Below, piece after piece: positions 9,003 through 18,367 of a stretch of 35,742 nt of DNA. Made by a program: the position numbers and the translations under genes. This DNA comes from Rhodocyclaceae bacterium. GTDB taxonomy: Bacteria; Pseudomonadota; Gammaproteobacteria; Burkholderiales; Rhodocyclaceae. The stretch is from assembly GCA_024710925.1 (NCBI GenBank), contig JANJTW010000134.1, positions 1 through 35,742 of the forward strand, written 5' to 3'. How positions within the stretch are numbered: the first letter of the stretch is position 1; each line of letters starts with the position of its first letter. The notes below the pieces were generated by a model, which saw only the letters and a list, made by a program, of their open reading frames with translations, made no database searches and was not told the DNA's origin.

Positions 9003-9674
9003 ATGACGACCCGCACCCTCGCCGCGTTGCTGGCCCTCGCCGCCGCCGTGCTCGCGGGCTGCCAGTCTGTGCCGCCGACCAACGTGCACCAGCCGATGTC
9101 GGCCCGGCCGACGCCGCGCGCGGCGAACCCGTACGCCAATGGTGCGATCTTCAACGCCGGCACCTCGCGCCCGCTGTTCGAGGACCGGCGCGCGCGCTAT
9201 CCCGGCGATACGCTGACCATCAACATCACCGAGAACACTTCCGCGTCGACCAGTTCGAACAGCTCGGCCAACCGTTCAAGCAGCATTTCCGCCTCCGTAC
9301 CTACCGTCTCGGGGTTGCCCGGCAGAAATATCCAGGGGCTGGCGCTGGCCGCCGAGAGCGAGAACGATTTTTCCGGCAAGGGGGCGGCGGCGGCGAAGAA
9401 CGTGTTTACCGGCGCCATCACGGTCACCGTGATCGAGGTGCTGGAGAACGGCAACCTTCTCGTTTCCGGCGAGAAACAGGTCGCCATCGGCCACAACCAG
9501 GAATTCATCCGCCTCTCCGGCGTCGTCAATCCGAGCTACATCGCCGCCGACAACACCATTGCCTCGTCGCGCGTCGCCGATGCCCGGATCGAACACAAGG
9601 GCAGCGGCTACATCAGCGAGGCCCAGATCATGGGGTGGCTGGCACGATTCTTCCTTACCTTCATGCCGTTCTGA
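9003..9674 (+). CDS. flgH: Flagellar L-ring lipoprotein FlgH
   Basis: Lipobox LAAAVLAGC; GAIFNAGTSRPLFEDRRARYPGDTLTINITE; C-terminal YISEAQIMGWLARFFLTFMPF. Confidence 0.98.
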   Translation: MTTRTLAALLALAAAVLAGCQSVPPTNVHQPMSARPTPRAANPYANGAIFNAGTSRPLFEDRRARYPGDTLTINITENTSASTSSNSSANRSSSISASVPTVSGLPGRNIQGLALAAESENDFSGKGAAAAKNVFTGAITVTVIEVLENGNLLVSGEKQVAIGHNQEFIRLSGVVNPSYIAADNTIASSRVADARIEHKGSGYISEAQIMGWLARFFLTFMPF

Positions 9675-9698
9675 CGGAATTCATGATGGAGGCAGGGA

Positions 9699-10847
9699 AT
9701 GGGCGTATTCGAGGGTGTATCCGCCAGGGGTAGCGGCAAAATTCTTCGCCGGGCGGCAATCCTTGCCTGCGTCGCGCTCGCCGGTGCGGTCGCCCCCGCC
9801 CATGCCGAGCGTGTCAAGGACCTGGCTTCGATCCAGGGCGTCCGCCAGAACCAGCTGATCGGCTACGGCCTCGTCGTCGGTCTCGACGGCAGCGGCGACC
9901 AGACGACGCAGACGCCGTTTACCACGCAGGCGATGCTCAACATGCTCTCGCAGCTGGGCGCCAACCTGCCGCTTGACCGGGCGAGCACGATCCAGCTGAA
10001 GAACGTCGCGGCGGTCGTCATCACCGCCGCCCTGCCATCCTTCGCCCGGCCCGGCCAGACGATCGACGTGACCGTTTCGTCGATCGGCAACGCCAAGAGC
10101 CTGCGTGGCGGCACGCTGCTGATGACGCCGCTGAAGGGCGCCGACGGGCAGATCTACGCGATGGCCCAGGGCAGCATCCTGGTCGGCGGCGCCGGCGTCT
10201 CCGCCGGCGGCAGTTCGACCCAGATCAATCACCTCTCCGCCGGGCGCATCGCTGCCGGTGCCACCGTCGAACGGGCGGTGCCGACGCCGGTCGGGCAGGG
10301 GCCGTTCGTGCATTACGAACTGAACCAGACCGACTTCGGTACGGCCAAGCGCATGGTCGAGGTCATCAACCGCGAGATGGGGCCGGTGGCCGAAGCCCTC
10401 GACGGCCGGCAGATCCGCGTTTTTGCGCCGGATGCGCCGGACGCGCGCGTCGCCTTCATCGGCCGCATCGAGAACCTCGAAGTGCGGCCGATGCAGTCGG
10501 TGGCCAAGGTCATCGTCAACCCGCGCACCGGTTCCGTGGTCATGAACCAGTCGGTGACGCTCGACGCCTGCGCAGTGGCCCACGGCAACCTGTCGGTGGT
10601 GGTCAGCAACGATCCGGCGGTGAGCCAGCCGGCGCCGCTTGCCGGCGGCCAGACGGTGGTGACCAACCAGGCTGACATCCAGATCAAGAAGGACGGCGGT
10701 GCGCTGATGAACGCCAAGGCCGGCGTCAATCTCGCCGAGGTGGTCAAGGCGCTGAACGCGCTTGGCGCCAATCCGCAGGACCTGCTCGCCATCCTGCAGG
10801 CGATGAAAGCGGCCGGCGCATTGCGCGCCGAACTGGAAATCATCTGA
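9699..10847 (+). CDS. flgI: Flagellar P-ring protein FlgI
   Basis: [33 protein letters not shown] motif. Confidence 0.98.
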   Translation: MGVFEGVSARGSGKILRRAAILACVALAGAVAPAHAERVKDLASIQGVRQNQLIGYGLVVGLDGSGDQTTQTPFTTQAMLNMLSQLGANLPLDRASTIQLKNVAAVVITAALPSFARPGQTIDVTVSSIGNAKSLRGGTLLMTPLKGADGQIYAMAQGSILVGGAGVSAGGSSTQINHLSAGRIAAGATVERAVPTPVGQGPFVHYELNQTDFGTAKRMVEVINREMGPVAEALDGRQIRVFAPDAPDARVAFIGRIENLEVRPMQSVAKVIVNPRTGSVVMNQSVTLDACAVAHGNLSVVVSNDPAVSQPAPLAGGQTVVTNQADIQIKKDGGALMNAKAGVNLAEVVKALNALGANPQDLLAILQAMKAAGALRAELEII

Positions 10848-10860
10848 CGGAGCCGGCGGC

Positions 10861-11802
10861 GTGAAGCCCGAAGACCTCGCCAATCATCGTTTCGTCCTCG
10901 ACGTCCGCTCGGCGCAGGATCTGCGCGAAAAAATCCGCCAGGATCCGAAGGCCGGACTGAAAGAGGCTGCGCAGCAATTCGAAAGCATGTTTCTTCAGAT
11001 GGTGCTGAAGAGCATGCGCGATGCGACGCCGTCGGATGGCCTGTTCAACAGCGACGCGACGCGCTTCTATACCGGCATCCTCGACCAGCAGATGGCACAG
11101 CAGTTGGGTGGTACCGGCCAGCTCGGCTTTGCACGGATGATCGAAGTACAGCTCGGTCGCCTTGCGGCTACGGCAAGCGCAGGGCAACCGGGGGGGGCGG
11201 TGGATGATGTGCGAACGTTTGCCGGAACTGCCGGGATGCCGGCCGCCAGCATTCGCGGAGCGGCAAGGATTGCCGGCGCGCCGACGCCGGCTGCCGGCGA
11301 TGCGGCGGCGGTTTCTGCAGCCCCGCCGTCCGTCGGTGCCCGCGATTTCGTCAACCGGATCTGGCCGCATGCCCTTGAAGCCAGCCGAGAAACCGGCGTT
11401 CCTGCCCACTTTCTGGTAGCCCATGCCGCTCTCGAGTCCGGTTGGGGCAAGCATGAAATTTCCCGGCCCGATGGTTCGTCGACCCATAACCTCTTCGGTG
11501 TCAAGGCCGGGCGGAGCTGGCCGGGGGAATCCGTTGAGGTGGCGACGACCGAGTATGTCAACGGCGCTGCCGAGCCGGCACGCGAGAAATTCAGGGCCTA
11601 CGGCTCGTATGCCGAGGCCTTTCGTGACTACGCCCGCTTGCTCTCCGGGAATTCGCGTTTTTCCGGCGTGCTTGGGCAGCAGGATGGCACGGCCTTTGCT
11701 CGTTCTCTGCAGCAGGCAGGGTATGCGACCGATCCGATGTATGCCGACAAGCTCTCCCGGATCATCAACGGCAGCACTCTGCGGCAGGCGCTGACCGGCT
11801 AG
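10861..11802 (+). CDS. flgJ: Flagellar rod cap / peptidoglycan hydrolase FlgJ
   Basis: GTG start; N-terminal AAQQFESMFLQMVLKSMRDATPSDGLFNSDATRFYTGILDQQMAQQL rod-cap domain plus C-terminal glucosaminidase domain VAHAALESGWGKHEI...THNLFGVKA. Confidence 0.97.
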   Translation: MKPEDLANHRFVLDVRSAQDLREKIRQDPKAGLKEAAQQFESMFLQMVLKSMRDATPSDGLFNSDATRFYTGILDQQMAQQLGGTGQLGFARMIEVQLGRLAATASAGQPGGAVDDVRTFAGTAGMPAASIRGAARIAGAPTPAAGDAAAVSAAPPSVGARDFVNRIWPHALEASRETGVPAHFLVAHAALESGWGKHEISRPDGSSTHNLFGVKAGRSWPGESVEVATTEYVNGAAEPAREKFRAYGSYAEAFRDYARLLSGNSRFSGVLGQQDGTAFARSLQQAGYATDPMYADKLSRIINGSTLRQALTG

Positions 11803-11829
11803 GCCGGCAGCCGTGCCGGTTTCGGCACC

Positions 11830-11856
11830 TAAACAAAGCGGCAGGATTGCCGTTAA
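11830..11856 (+). promoter_or_regulatory. Sigma-28 promoter candidate for flgK(-flgL)
   Basis: TAAACAAA-N11-GCCGTTAA, correct 11-nt spacing, in the flgJ-flgK intergenic gap about 21 nt upstream of the flgK ATG. Confidence 0.78.
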
Positions 11857-11877
11857 ACCCGGAAGCAGAGGTCATTC

Positions 11878-14115
11878 ATGAGCACAGGCATCATCAGCAT
11901 CGGCATCTCCGGCATCAGGGCGGCACAGATGGGCCTGATGACGACCGAGCACAACATTACCAATGCCGGCGTTCCGGGGTTCTCGCGGCAGCGGACCAGC
12001 CAGACGACGAACATTCCGATCGCCACCGGCGCCGGTTTCGTCGGTCAGGGGACCAACGTACGCTCGATCGAGCGCATGTACAGCCAGACGCTGGTCAACC
12101 AGATGAACACGGCACAGAGCCGGGTCAGTGAGCTGGATGCGTACTACACGCAGATCAAGCAGATCGACAACATGCTGGCCGATGCAAATGCCGGCCTGTC
12201 GCCGGCGCTACAGGACTATTTCTCCGGCGTCCAGGACCTCGTCGCCAATCCGGCGACGATGGCCGCACGGCAGTCGATGATTTCCTCGGCACAGGCTCTG
12301 GTGTCGCGCTTTCAGGGAATCGAGTCGCGGCTGGCGGAGCTGCACGAGGGGGTTGGCAATGAAGTGGTGGCGACGGTCGACACTATCAACTCGTTCGCCC
12401 AGCAGATTGCCGAATTGAATCAGCGGATCGTCATCGCCCAGGCTGCGTCGAATGCGCCGGCGAATGACCTTCTCGACCAGCGCGATCATCTGATGACCGA
12501 GCTGAACAAACTCGTCGAAGTACGCTCGACGACAAACAGCGACGGTTCCTTCAACGTATTTTTCGGTACTGGCCAGCAACTGGTGGTCGGCCCCAACGTA
12601 ACGACGCTGACGGCCCAGGCCTCCTATGCCGACATCACGCGCATCGTCGTCGGTATCCAGACCGCCGGCGCCGTTCAGGAACTCCCGGAAAGCCTGATCA
12701 CTGGCGGCAAGCTGGCTGGCCTGCTCAATTTCCGCAGCGAGACGCTCGACCGCGCCGCCAACGAGGTCGGCCGCCTGGCCGCTACCCTCGCCCTGACAAC
12801 CAATGCCCAGCATGCCCTCGGCCAGGACCTCCTCGGCCAGGTGCGCGGCGAAGGCTCGTTCGTCGCCGACTTCTTTACGCTGTCCGGTCCGCGGGTTTCC
12901 GCCAGCAGCCTCAATGCCGGCAACGGCATCCTGAGTGCCAGCTTCGTCGTTCCTCCGCCGATCAGGGGCGCCTACACGCTTGAACTCGATGCGGCCGGGA
13001 CGAGCTATACCCTGACGCGCAGTACTGACGGCACGCAGTGGGTCGGCAGCGGTGTCGATGCGGCAACGGCGCTGACAGCTCTGCAGTCGGCTTTGCCGGT
13101 CAGCGAAGGTCTGGATCTGAGCAATGCTGCCCTTAACCCGGGTGAGACGACGCAAATCGAGTCCCCGGCGGCGGCATCCGCCAATTTCTTTACCAATCTG
13201 ACCAACTCCGATTACCGCTATGCCTACGATGGCGCCAACTATACGCTGACGCGCCTCTCCGACGGCCAATCGTGGAGCGATACCGATCCGGACGATCTGG
13301 CCGATGCCGTTGCCGCCAGCGAGGGATTCCGGCTGGCGCTGAGCGGCAGCATGAATCCGGGAGACAACTTTACGGTGATGCCGACGCGTTATGCGGCGCG
13401 CAACCTGAGCGTCAATCCGGCAATCGCTGCCGATCCCCGCCTGATTGCCGCGGCCATGCCTCTGCGCACGGACGAGGGGACCACCAACAGCGGTACGGCG
13501 AAAATTACCGCCGGTACGACGCATGCCGGATTCACTGCCGCCTCCCTGCCGGCCGGCGGACTCACCCTGACCTATGCGCTGCCCGCCGGTACGATGAGTT
13601 TCACCGGGGTGTTGCCGGCCGGCGCCAATATTTCGGTGACGGTCGGTTCGACGACAACGGTTTATTCTGCGGGCTCGGCCTTCAATTACGATCCGCAGAC
13701 CGGGGCGACCATTTCCGTCGCCGGTCTGAGCTTTTCGATTTCCGGCACGCCGAGCAATGGCGATACCTTCACCATCGCCCGCAACGCAGCCGGTGTGGCG
13801 GATAGCCGCAACGCGCTGGCGCTCGGTCAGCTGCAGACCCAGGGAACGGTGGCCGGCGGCACGTCTAACTTCCAGGTGGGCTATGCGCGGCTGGTCAGTG
13901 ACGCCGGCAACAAGACGCGCGAGATTCAGGTGACTGCGGATGCGCAGACGGCGCTGCTCGAACAGGCGCAGGGCGCGCGCGAGGCGCTGTCCGGTGTCAA
14001 TCTCGACGAAGAGGCGGCCAATCTCCTGCGCTACCAGCAGGCTTTCCAGGCGTCGGCCAAGGCCGTCGAGATCGGCAGCCGGCTGTTCGACGTCATCCTG
14101 GCCCTTCGCTCCTGA
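11878..14115 (+). CDS. flgK: Flagellar hook-associated protein FlgK (HAP1; enlarged, 745 aa)
   Basis: N-terminal GIISIGISGIRAAQMGLMTTEHNITNAGVPGFSRQR; C-terminal GVNLDEEAANLLRYQQAFQASAKAVEIGSRLFDVIL. Confidence 0.98.
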   Translation: MSTGIISIGISGIRAAQMGLMTTEHNITNAGVPGFSRQRTSQTTNIPIATGAGFVGQGTNVRSIERMYSQTLVNQMNTAQSRVSELDAYYTQIKQIDNMLADANAGLSPALQDYFSGVQDLVANPATMAARQSMISSAQALVSRFQGIESRLAELHEGVGNEVVATVDTINSFAQQIAELNQRIVIAQAASNAPANDLLDQRDHLMTELNKLVEVRSTTNSDGSFNVFFGTGQQLVVGPNVTTLTAQASYADITRIVVGIQTAGAVQELPESLITGGKLAGLLNFRSETLDRAANEVGRLAATLALTTNAQHALGQDLLGQVRGEGSFVADFFTLSGPRVSASSLNAGNGILSASFVVPPPIRGAYTLELDAAGTSYTLTRSTDGTQWVGSGVDAATALTALQSALPVSEGLDLSNAALNPGETTQIESPAAASANFFTNLTNSDYRYAYDGANYTLTRLSDGQSWSDTDPDDLADAVAASEGFRLALSGSMNPGDNFTVMPTRYAARNLSVNPAIAADPRLIAAAMPLRTDEGTTNSGTAKITAGTTHAGFTAASLPAGGLTLTYALPAGTMSFTGVLPAGANISVTVGSTTTVYSAGSAFNYDPQTGATISVAGLSFSISGTPSNGDTFTIARNAAGVADSRNALALGQLQTQGTVAGGTSNFQVGYARLVSDAGNKTREIQVTADAQTALLEQAQGAREALSGVNLDEEAANLLRYQQAFQASAKAVEIGSRLFDVILALRS

Positions 14116-14129
14116 CGGGAGAAGCAAAA

Positions 14130-16037
14130 ATGCGCATCAGCACAAGCCAGATTTATGCGGCCGGCACCCTCGGCATCCAGCGCAACCAGGCCGGCCTTTA
14201 CGCGCTCCAGAATCAGCTGTCGACGGGACGCCGTGTGCTGACGCCGGCGGACGATCCGGTTGCCGCTTCGCAGGCGCTGGTGGTCAGCCAGTCGCAGGCC
14301 GTTGTCGCCCAGCAGCTGGACAATCAGGCGGCCGCCCGTACGCAGCTCGGTCTGGTCGAAGGGACCCTGCGTTCGACGAGCGACCTGATCCAGGAAGTCC
14401 GCGAGCGCATCGTTCAGGCCGGCAACACCACGCTTACCTTGAGCGACCGGGCGTTCATCGCTACCGAACTGGAGGCTCGCCTGGAGGAACTGGTTGGCCT
14501 TGCCAACACCTCCGATGGTGCAGGCCAATTCATGTTCTCCGGTTACCAGGGGGGCGTCCGGCCGTTTGCCATCACCGGCCAGAACCTGCCTGATTTTCCG
14601 GCGAGGGTGCCGCCGGTCAGCTATCACGGTGATGACGGCGAGCGTCTCCTCCAGGTCGGCCCGTCGCGCCAGATGTCGATCAGCTTGAGCGGCAAGGATG
14701 TCTTCATGGACATCAAGGCGGGCAATGGAACCTTCGTCACCGGCATCGGCGGTACGCTGGACGTTTCCGATCCTGAAAATGCCGGCAGTGGCTACATCAA
14801 CTCGGGTTCGGTGACCGATACGGCGTTGTGGGCCGCCGCTCGCGCCAATCATCAGAGCCTGCAGATCAGCTTCAGCGGCGGCGGAACGACTTTCCAGATC
14901 CAGGATGCGGAAGGCAATCCGTTGACGGCGCCGGCTGCGTACGTTGCCGGCGCTCCCATCGCCCTACAGGATACCCTGTCCGTTCCGCCCGTCGATTTCG
15001 GTGCCAGCGTCGTGGTGCGGGGCGCTCCGGCTGATGGCGATACCCTGACGATCACGCCGGCCGTGCTTGAGAATGCCGAGGTCAGTTCCGGCGCCATTAC
15101 CGACCCGGTGGCCTGGCGTACGACGACGGCGACGCAGTCCCATTTCGACATCCGTTTCGTCGATCTCGGCGGCGGTGACATGGCGTATGAGGTGCTGGAT
15201 GCCCAGGGCACTTCTCTGAGCGCCGCGCCAATCCCTTATCAGTCTGGCCAGTCGATCACTCTCGAAAAAACGACGGTGCCGCCTGCAGTTTATGGCGCCA
15301 GCGTTGTCGTTACCGGGATCCCGGTTGACGGTGACAGCGTTCGGGTCACACCGGATATGTTCCGCAACCAAGGGACCGCCGTCATCGACATGGGATCGGT
15401 TACCGATCCCGGGGCCTGGCAGCGCGGGGTCGACACCTATGGCGGCTTCGGTATCCGCTTCAATACCGAGGTGGTCAATAACGTTTCGACGAGTACCTAC
15501 GAAATTTTCCGTGCGGATACCGGTGCTTCCCTGACGGCGACGCCGAAACCCTTTACGCCCGGTCAGGCCATTGTTATCGAGAAGACGACCGATCCTGCGG
15601 AAAATTTCGGTGCCCAGGTCGTCGTCACCGGCCAGCCGGCCGACGGCGATAGCTTCACCGTCGCGCCGAGTACTTCGCAGAGCGTGTTTCAGACCATGCA
15701 GAACCTGATCGGTCTGCTTCGCCAACCGAGTGGCGCCAGCACCTTCTCGACCACCGAATATACCAACCGTCTTGGAACCGAGCTGAACAACCTCGATCGC
15801 GTGCTCGACAATCTCAACGCCCGGCGGGCCGATGTCGGCGCCCGGCTCAAGGAGCTTGATTCGCTGACGAACACGGCCAGCGATCAGGCGCTGCAGCATT
15901 CGACGACGCTCTCCGAATTGCAGGATCTCGACTATGCGGCGGCGATTTCTTCCTTCACGCAGCAACAGGTCCAGCTGGAAGCGGCGCAGAAGGCCTTTGC
16001 CCAGGTTTCCCGGCTGAGCCTGTTCGATATTCTATGA
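14130..16037 (+). CDS. flgL: Flagellar hook-associated protein FlgL (HAP3; enlarged, 635 aa)
   Basis: N-terminal MRISTSQIYAAGTLGIQRNQAGLYALQNQLSTGRRVLTPADDPVAASQAL; C-terminal flagellin-like ISSFTQQQVQLEAAQKAFAQVSRLSLFDIL. Confidence 0.96.
   Translation: MRISTSQIYAAGTLGIQRNQAGLYALQNQLSTGRRVLTPADDPVAASQALVVSQSQAVVAQQLDNQAAARTQLGLVEGTLRSTSDLIQEVRERIVQAGNTTLTLSDRAFIATELEARLEELVGLANTSDGAGQFMFSGYQGGVRPFAITGQNLPDFPARVPPVSYHGDDGERLLQVGPSRQMSISLSGKDVFMDIKAGNGTFVTGIGGTLDVSDPENAGSGYINSGSVTDTALWAAARANHQSLQISFSGGGTTFQIQDAEGNPLTAPAAYVAGAPIALQDTLSVPPVDFGASVVVRGAPADGDTLTITPAVLENAEVSSGAITDPVAWRTTTATQSHFDIRFVDLGGGDMAYEVLDAQGTSLSAAPIPYQSGQSITLEKTTVPPAVYGASVVVTGIPVDGDSVRVTPDMFRNQGTAVIDMGSVTDPGAWQRGVDTYGGFGIRFNTEVVNNVSTSTYEIFRADTGASLTATPKPFTPGQAIVIEKTTDPAENFGAQVVVTGQPADGDSFTVAPSTSQSVFQTMQNLIGLLRQPSGASTFSTTEYTNRLGTELNNLDRVLDNLNARRADVGARLKELDSLTNTASDQALQHSTTLSELQDLDYAAAISSFTQQQVQLEAAQKAFAQVSRLSLFDIL
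14805..15669 (+). repeat. Three tandem diverged protein-level repeats inside FlgL (about 85-92 aa each)
   Basis: Modules start GSVTDTALW / GAITDPVAW / GSVTDPGAW (about 14805, 15090, 15393); each ends FGASVVVRGAPADGDTLTITP / YGASVVVTGIPVDGDSVRVTP / FGAQVVVTGQPADGDSFTVAP. Confidence 0.9.
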
Positions 16038-16585
16038 GCGCCGGCAAGAAGGAGGGCTTGCTGCTCGCCGTCCTGGCAACCGTATTGACCGGCTGCGCGA
16101 CGCCCGCGGCCGACGGATCTTCGTCGGCCGCACTGATTCCCGAGGGAGGGGAGGTCCGCATCGCCAGCGACCTTTCCTACACGACCAAGGAACTTGTTGC
16201 CGCACCGGTCACCTTGATAGCGCTGAACGGCATTCTCGACAAGTCGCTCGATCAATTGCTGCCGTTTACGCAGCCGATCCTCCTCTATTTTGTCTATCAG
16301 CCCTTTGCCCCGAATTGGCGCGTCGAGGAAGCGCGGCTGAACGAGGATACCTACTACCTGCGCTTGCAGGCCAAGCGTTTCCGCACCGGCGGCGATGGCG
16401 AGGCGATGCTCGTCCTTAAGCGGCGCGCCCAGCAGCTGCAGCATGCGGGCGGCTATGTTGCCTATCGGCTGCTTGATTACAGTGAGGGCATCGAGTCGGG
16501 AACGCCGGTCGCCCAGCGCTATTCGCACGGCATCGTGCAGCTGGTCCGCGCCGACGCTGCCGGGGCTCTGCCTAGCGCGCGCTGA
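16034..16585 (+). CDS. Putative lipoprotein of unknown function, translationally coupled to flgL
   Basis: 183 aa; ATGA overlap with the flgL stop; N-terminal MSAGKKEGLLLAVLATVLTGCATPA with an LTGC lipobox; 3' end overlaps convergent fliR by 14 nt. Confidence 0.85.
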   Translation: MSAGKKEGLLLAVLATVLTGCATPAADGSSSAALIPEGGEVRIASDLSYTTKELVAAPVTLIALNGILDKSLDQLLPFTQPILLYFVYQPFAPNWRVEEARLNEDTYYLRLQAKRFRTGGDGEAMLVLKRRAQQLQHAGGYVAYRLLDYSEGIESGTPVAQRYSHGIVQLVRADAAGALPSAR

Positions 16586-17354
16586 TGAAGTGGCCGAGCA
16601 TGGCCTGCATGCCGTGCTCGAAGAGCTGGACCAGCGGGGTGGCGAGATAGCCCAGCATCAGAATCAGCATGACGAAGCCGCCGGCCAGCGTCAGCGGGAA
16701 ACCGACGGCGAACAGGTTGAGTTGCGGCGCGGCGCGCGTCAGCACGCCGAGTGCGATGTTGGTGATGAGCAAAGCGGTGATTGCCGGCAACGCCAGCAGC
16801 AGGCCGGAAGCGAAGATGATGCCGCCGGCGTGGGCGAAATTCAGCCAGCTGCCGGCGGCCAGTGCCGTACTGCCGATGGGCAGGATGGTAAAGCTGTGCG
16901 CCAGCGTGGCGAGGATCATCAGATGCCCGTTGATTGCCAGCAGCACCAATGTTCCGAGCAGTGATATGAACTGCGCGATGACCGGCGTCTGCGCCGAACT
17001 GTCGGGGTCGTAGAAGGTCGCAAAACCGAGGCCCATCTGCAGGCCGATCGCCTCGCCGGCGAAATCGATGGCGGTAACGACGATGCGCATGGCAAAGCCC
17101 ATGGCGAAGCCGATCAGTATTTGCTGGCCTAGGATCAGCAGGCCGGCGCCGGAATTCGGCGTGAGCGACGGCAGCGGCGGCAGCGCCGGAATCAGCACCA
17201 GTGCAATGGCGAGTCCGAGCATCAGCTTGATGCGCATCGGCACGGCCGCGTTCGAGAACGGCGGCGCGATGGCGACGAGCGCCAGGATGCGGGCGAGAGG
17301 GTAGACGAAGGCCGCGATCCAGGCGTCGAGTTGCGCGCTGGTCAGCGAGATCAT
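16572..17354 (-). CDS. fliR: Flagellar type III export protein FliR
   Basis: Start at [43 protein letters not shown]; hydrophobic; follows fliQ. Confidence 0.96.
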   Translation of the reverse strand: MISLTSAQLDAWIAAFVYPLARILALVAIAPPFSNAAVPMRIKLMLGLAIALVLIPALPPLPSLTPNSGAGLLILGQQILIGFAMGFAMRIVVTAIDFAGEAIGLQMGLGFATFYDPDSSAQTPVIAQFISLLGTLVLLAINGHLMILATLAHSFTILPIGSTALAAGSWLNFAHAGGIIFASGLLLALPAITALLITNIALGVLTRAAPQLNLFAVGFPLTLAGGFVMLILMLGYLATPLVQLFEHGMQAMLGHFISAR

Positions 17355-17620
17355 CCGAGCATGCCGGGGATGCCTTCGAACAGGCGCCGGATGTAGTCGA
17401 TCAGCAGTTGCAGCATCCACGGCCCGGCGAAGATCAGCGTGATGAACATCACCACCAGACGGGGAATGAAGGACAGCGTGGACTCGTTGATCTGCGTCGC
17501 CGCCTGGAAGATGCTGACGATCAGGCCGGTGACGAGCGCCGCCATGAGCAGCGGGCCGGACACCAGCAGCGTCAGCTCCAGCGCCTGCCGGCCGAGTTCC
17601 ATCACCGTCTGCGGCGTCAT
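17351..17620 (-). CDS. fliQ: Flagellar type III export protein FliQ
   Basis: [54 protein letters not shown]. Confidence 0.98.
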   Translation of the reverse strand: MTPQTVMELGRQALELTLLVSGPLLMAALVTGLIVSIFQAATQINESTLSFIPRLVVMFITLIFAGPWMLQLLIDYIRRLFEGIPGMLG

Positions 17621-18363
17621 GTCGCGAAACTCTGCACGAGCGAGCCGACGAGCAGGTGCCAGCCGTCGACGAGGACGAAGAGCATCAGCTTCATCGGCAG
17701 CGACACCATGATCGGCGACATCATCATCATACCCATCGACATCAGCGTGCTGGCGACGACCATGTCGATGACGAGGAAGGGGATGAAAATGATGAAGCCG
17801 ATCTGGAAGGCTGTCTTCAGTTCGCTGGTGACGAAGGCCGGGATGAGGACGCGCATCGGCGTGTCCTCCGGTTTCTCGATCCGGTCGATCCGGGCGAGAC
17901 GGGCAAAGAGACCGATGTCCGCCTCGCGCGTCTGCTTCAGCATGAAGCCGCGCATTGGCACCGATGCCCGTTCGATCGCCTGCTGGAAGCTGATGCGGTT
18001 TTCGGTAAGCGGCTGGTAGGCGTCGGTGTAGACCCGCTCCAGTACCGGCGACATGATGAAAAAGGTGAGAAAGAGGGTGAGCCCGAGCAGCACCTGGTTC
18101 GGCGGCGAGGTCTGCGTGCCGAGTGCATGCCGCAGCAGCGAGAAGACGATGATGATGCGCGTGAAGCTGGTCATCATCAGCAGCGCCGCCGGGATGAAGG
18201 TCAGCGCGGTCAGCGTCAGCAGGGTCTGGATCGACAGGGACCAGGTCGTGCTGCCGCTGGGGCCGGGGCTGCTGGTGATGGCCGGCAGCGCGGCCTGGGC
18301 AAGCGCGTCGACCGGTAGCGCGGCGAGCAGCAGCGGCAGTGCTGCAGTCAGGAGTGCGGGCAT
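17617..18363 (-). CDS. fliP: Flagellar type III export protein FliP
   Basis: [58 protein letters not shown] motif. Confidence 0.98.
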   Translation of the reverse strand: MPALLTAALPLLLAALPVDALAQAALPAITSSPGPSGSTTWSLSIQTLLTLTALTFIPAALLMMTSFTRIIIVFSLLRHALGTQTSPPNQVLLGLTLFLTFFIMSPVLERVYTDAYQPLTENRISFQQAIERASVPMRGFMLKQTREADIGLFARLARIDRIEKPEDTPMRVLIPAFVTSELKTAFQIGFIIFIPFLVIDMVVASTLMSMGMMMMSPIMVSLPMKLMLFVLVDGWHLLVGSLVQSFAT

Positions 18364-18367
18364 GCGC

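Noticed and set aside
12208-14127. 639-aa ORF on the minus strand opposite flgK
   Set aside because: High-GC shadow ORF antisense to a clear flgK; composition is Arg/Gly-rich with no recognisable motifs.
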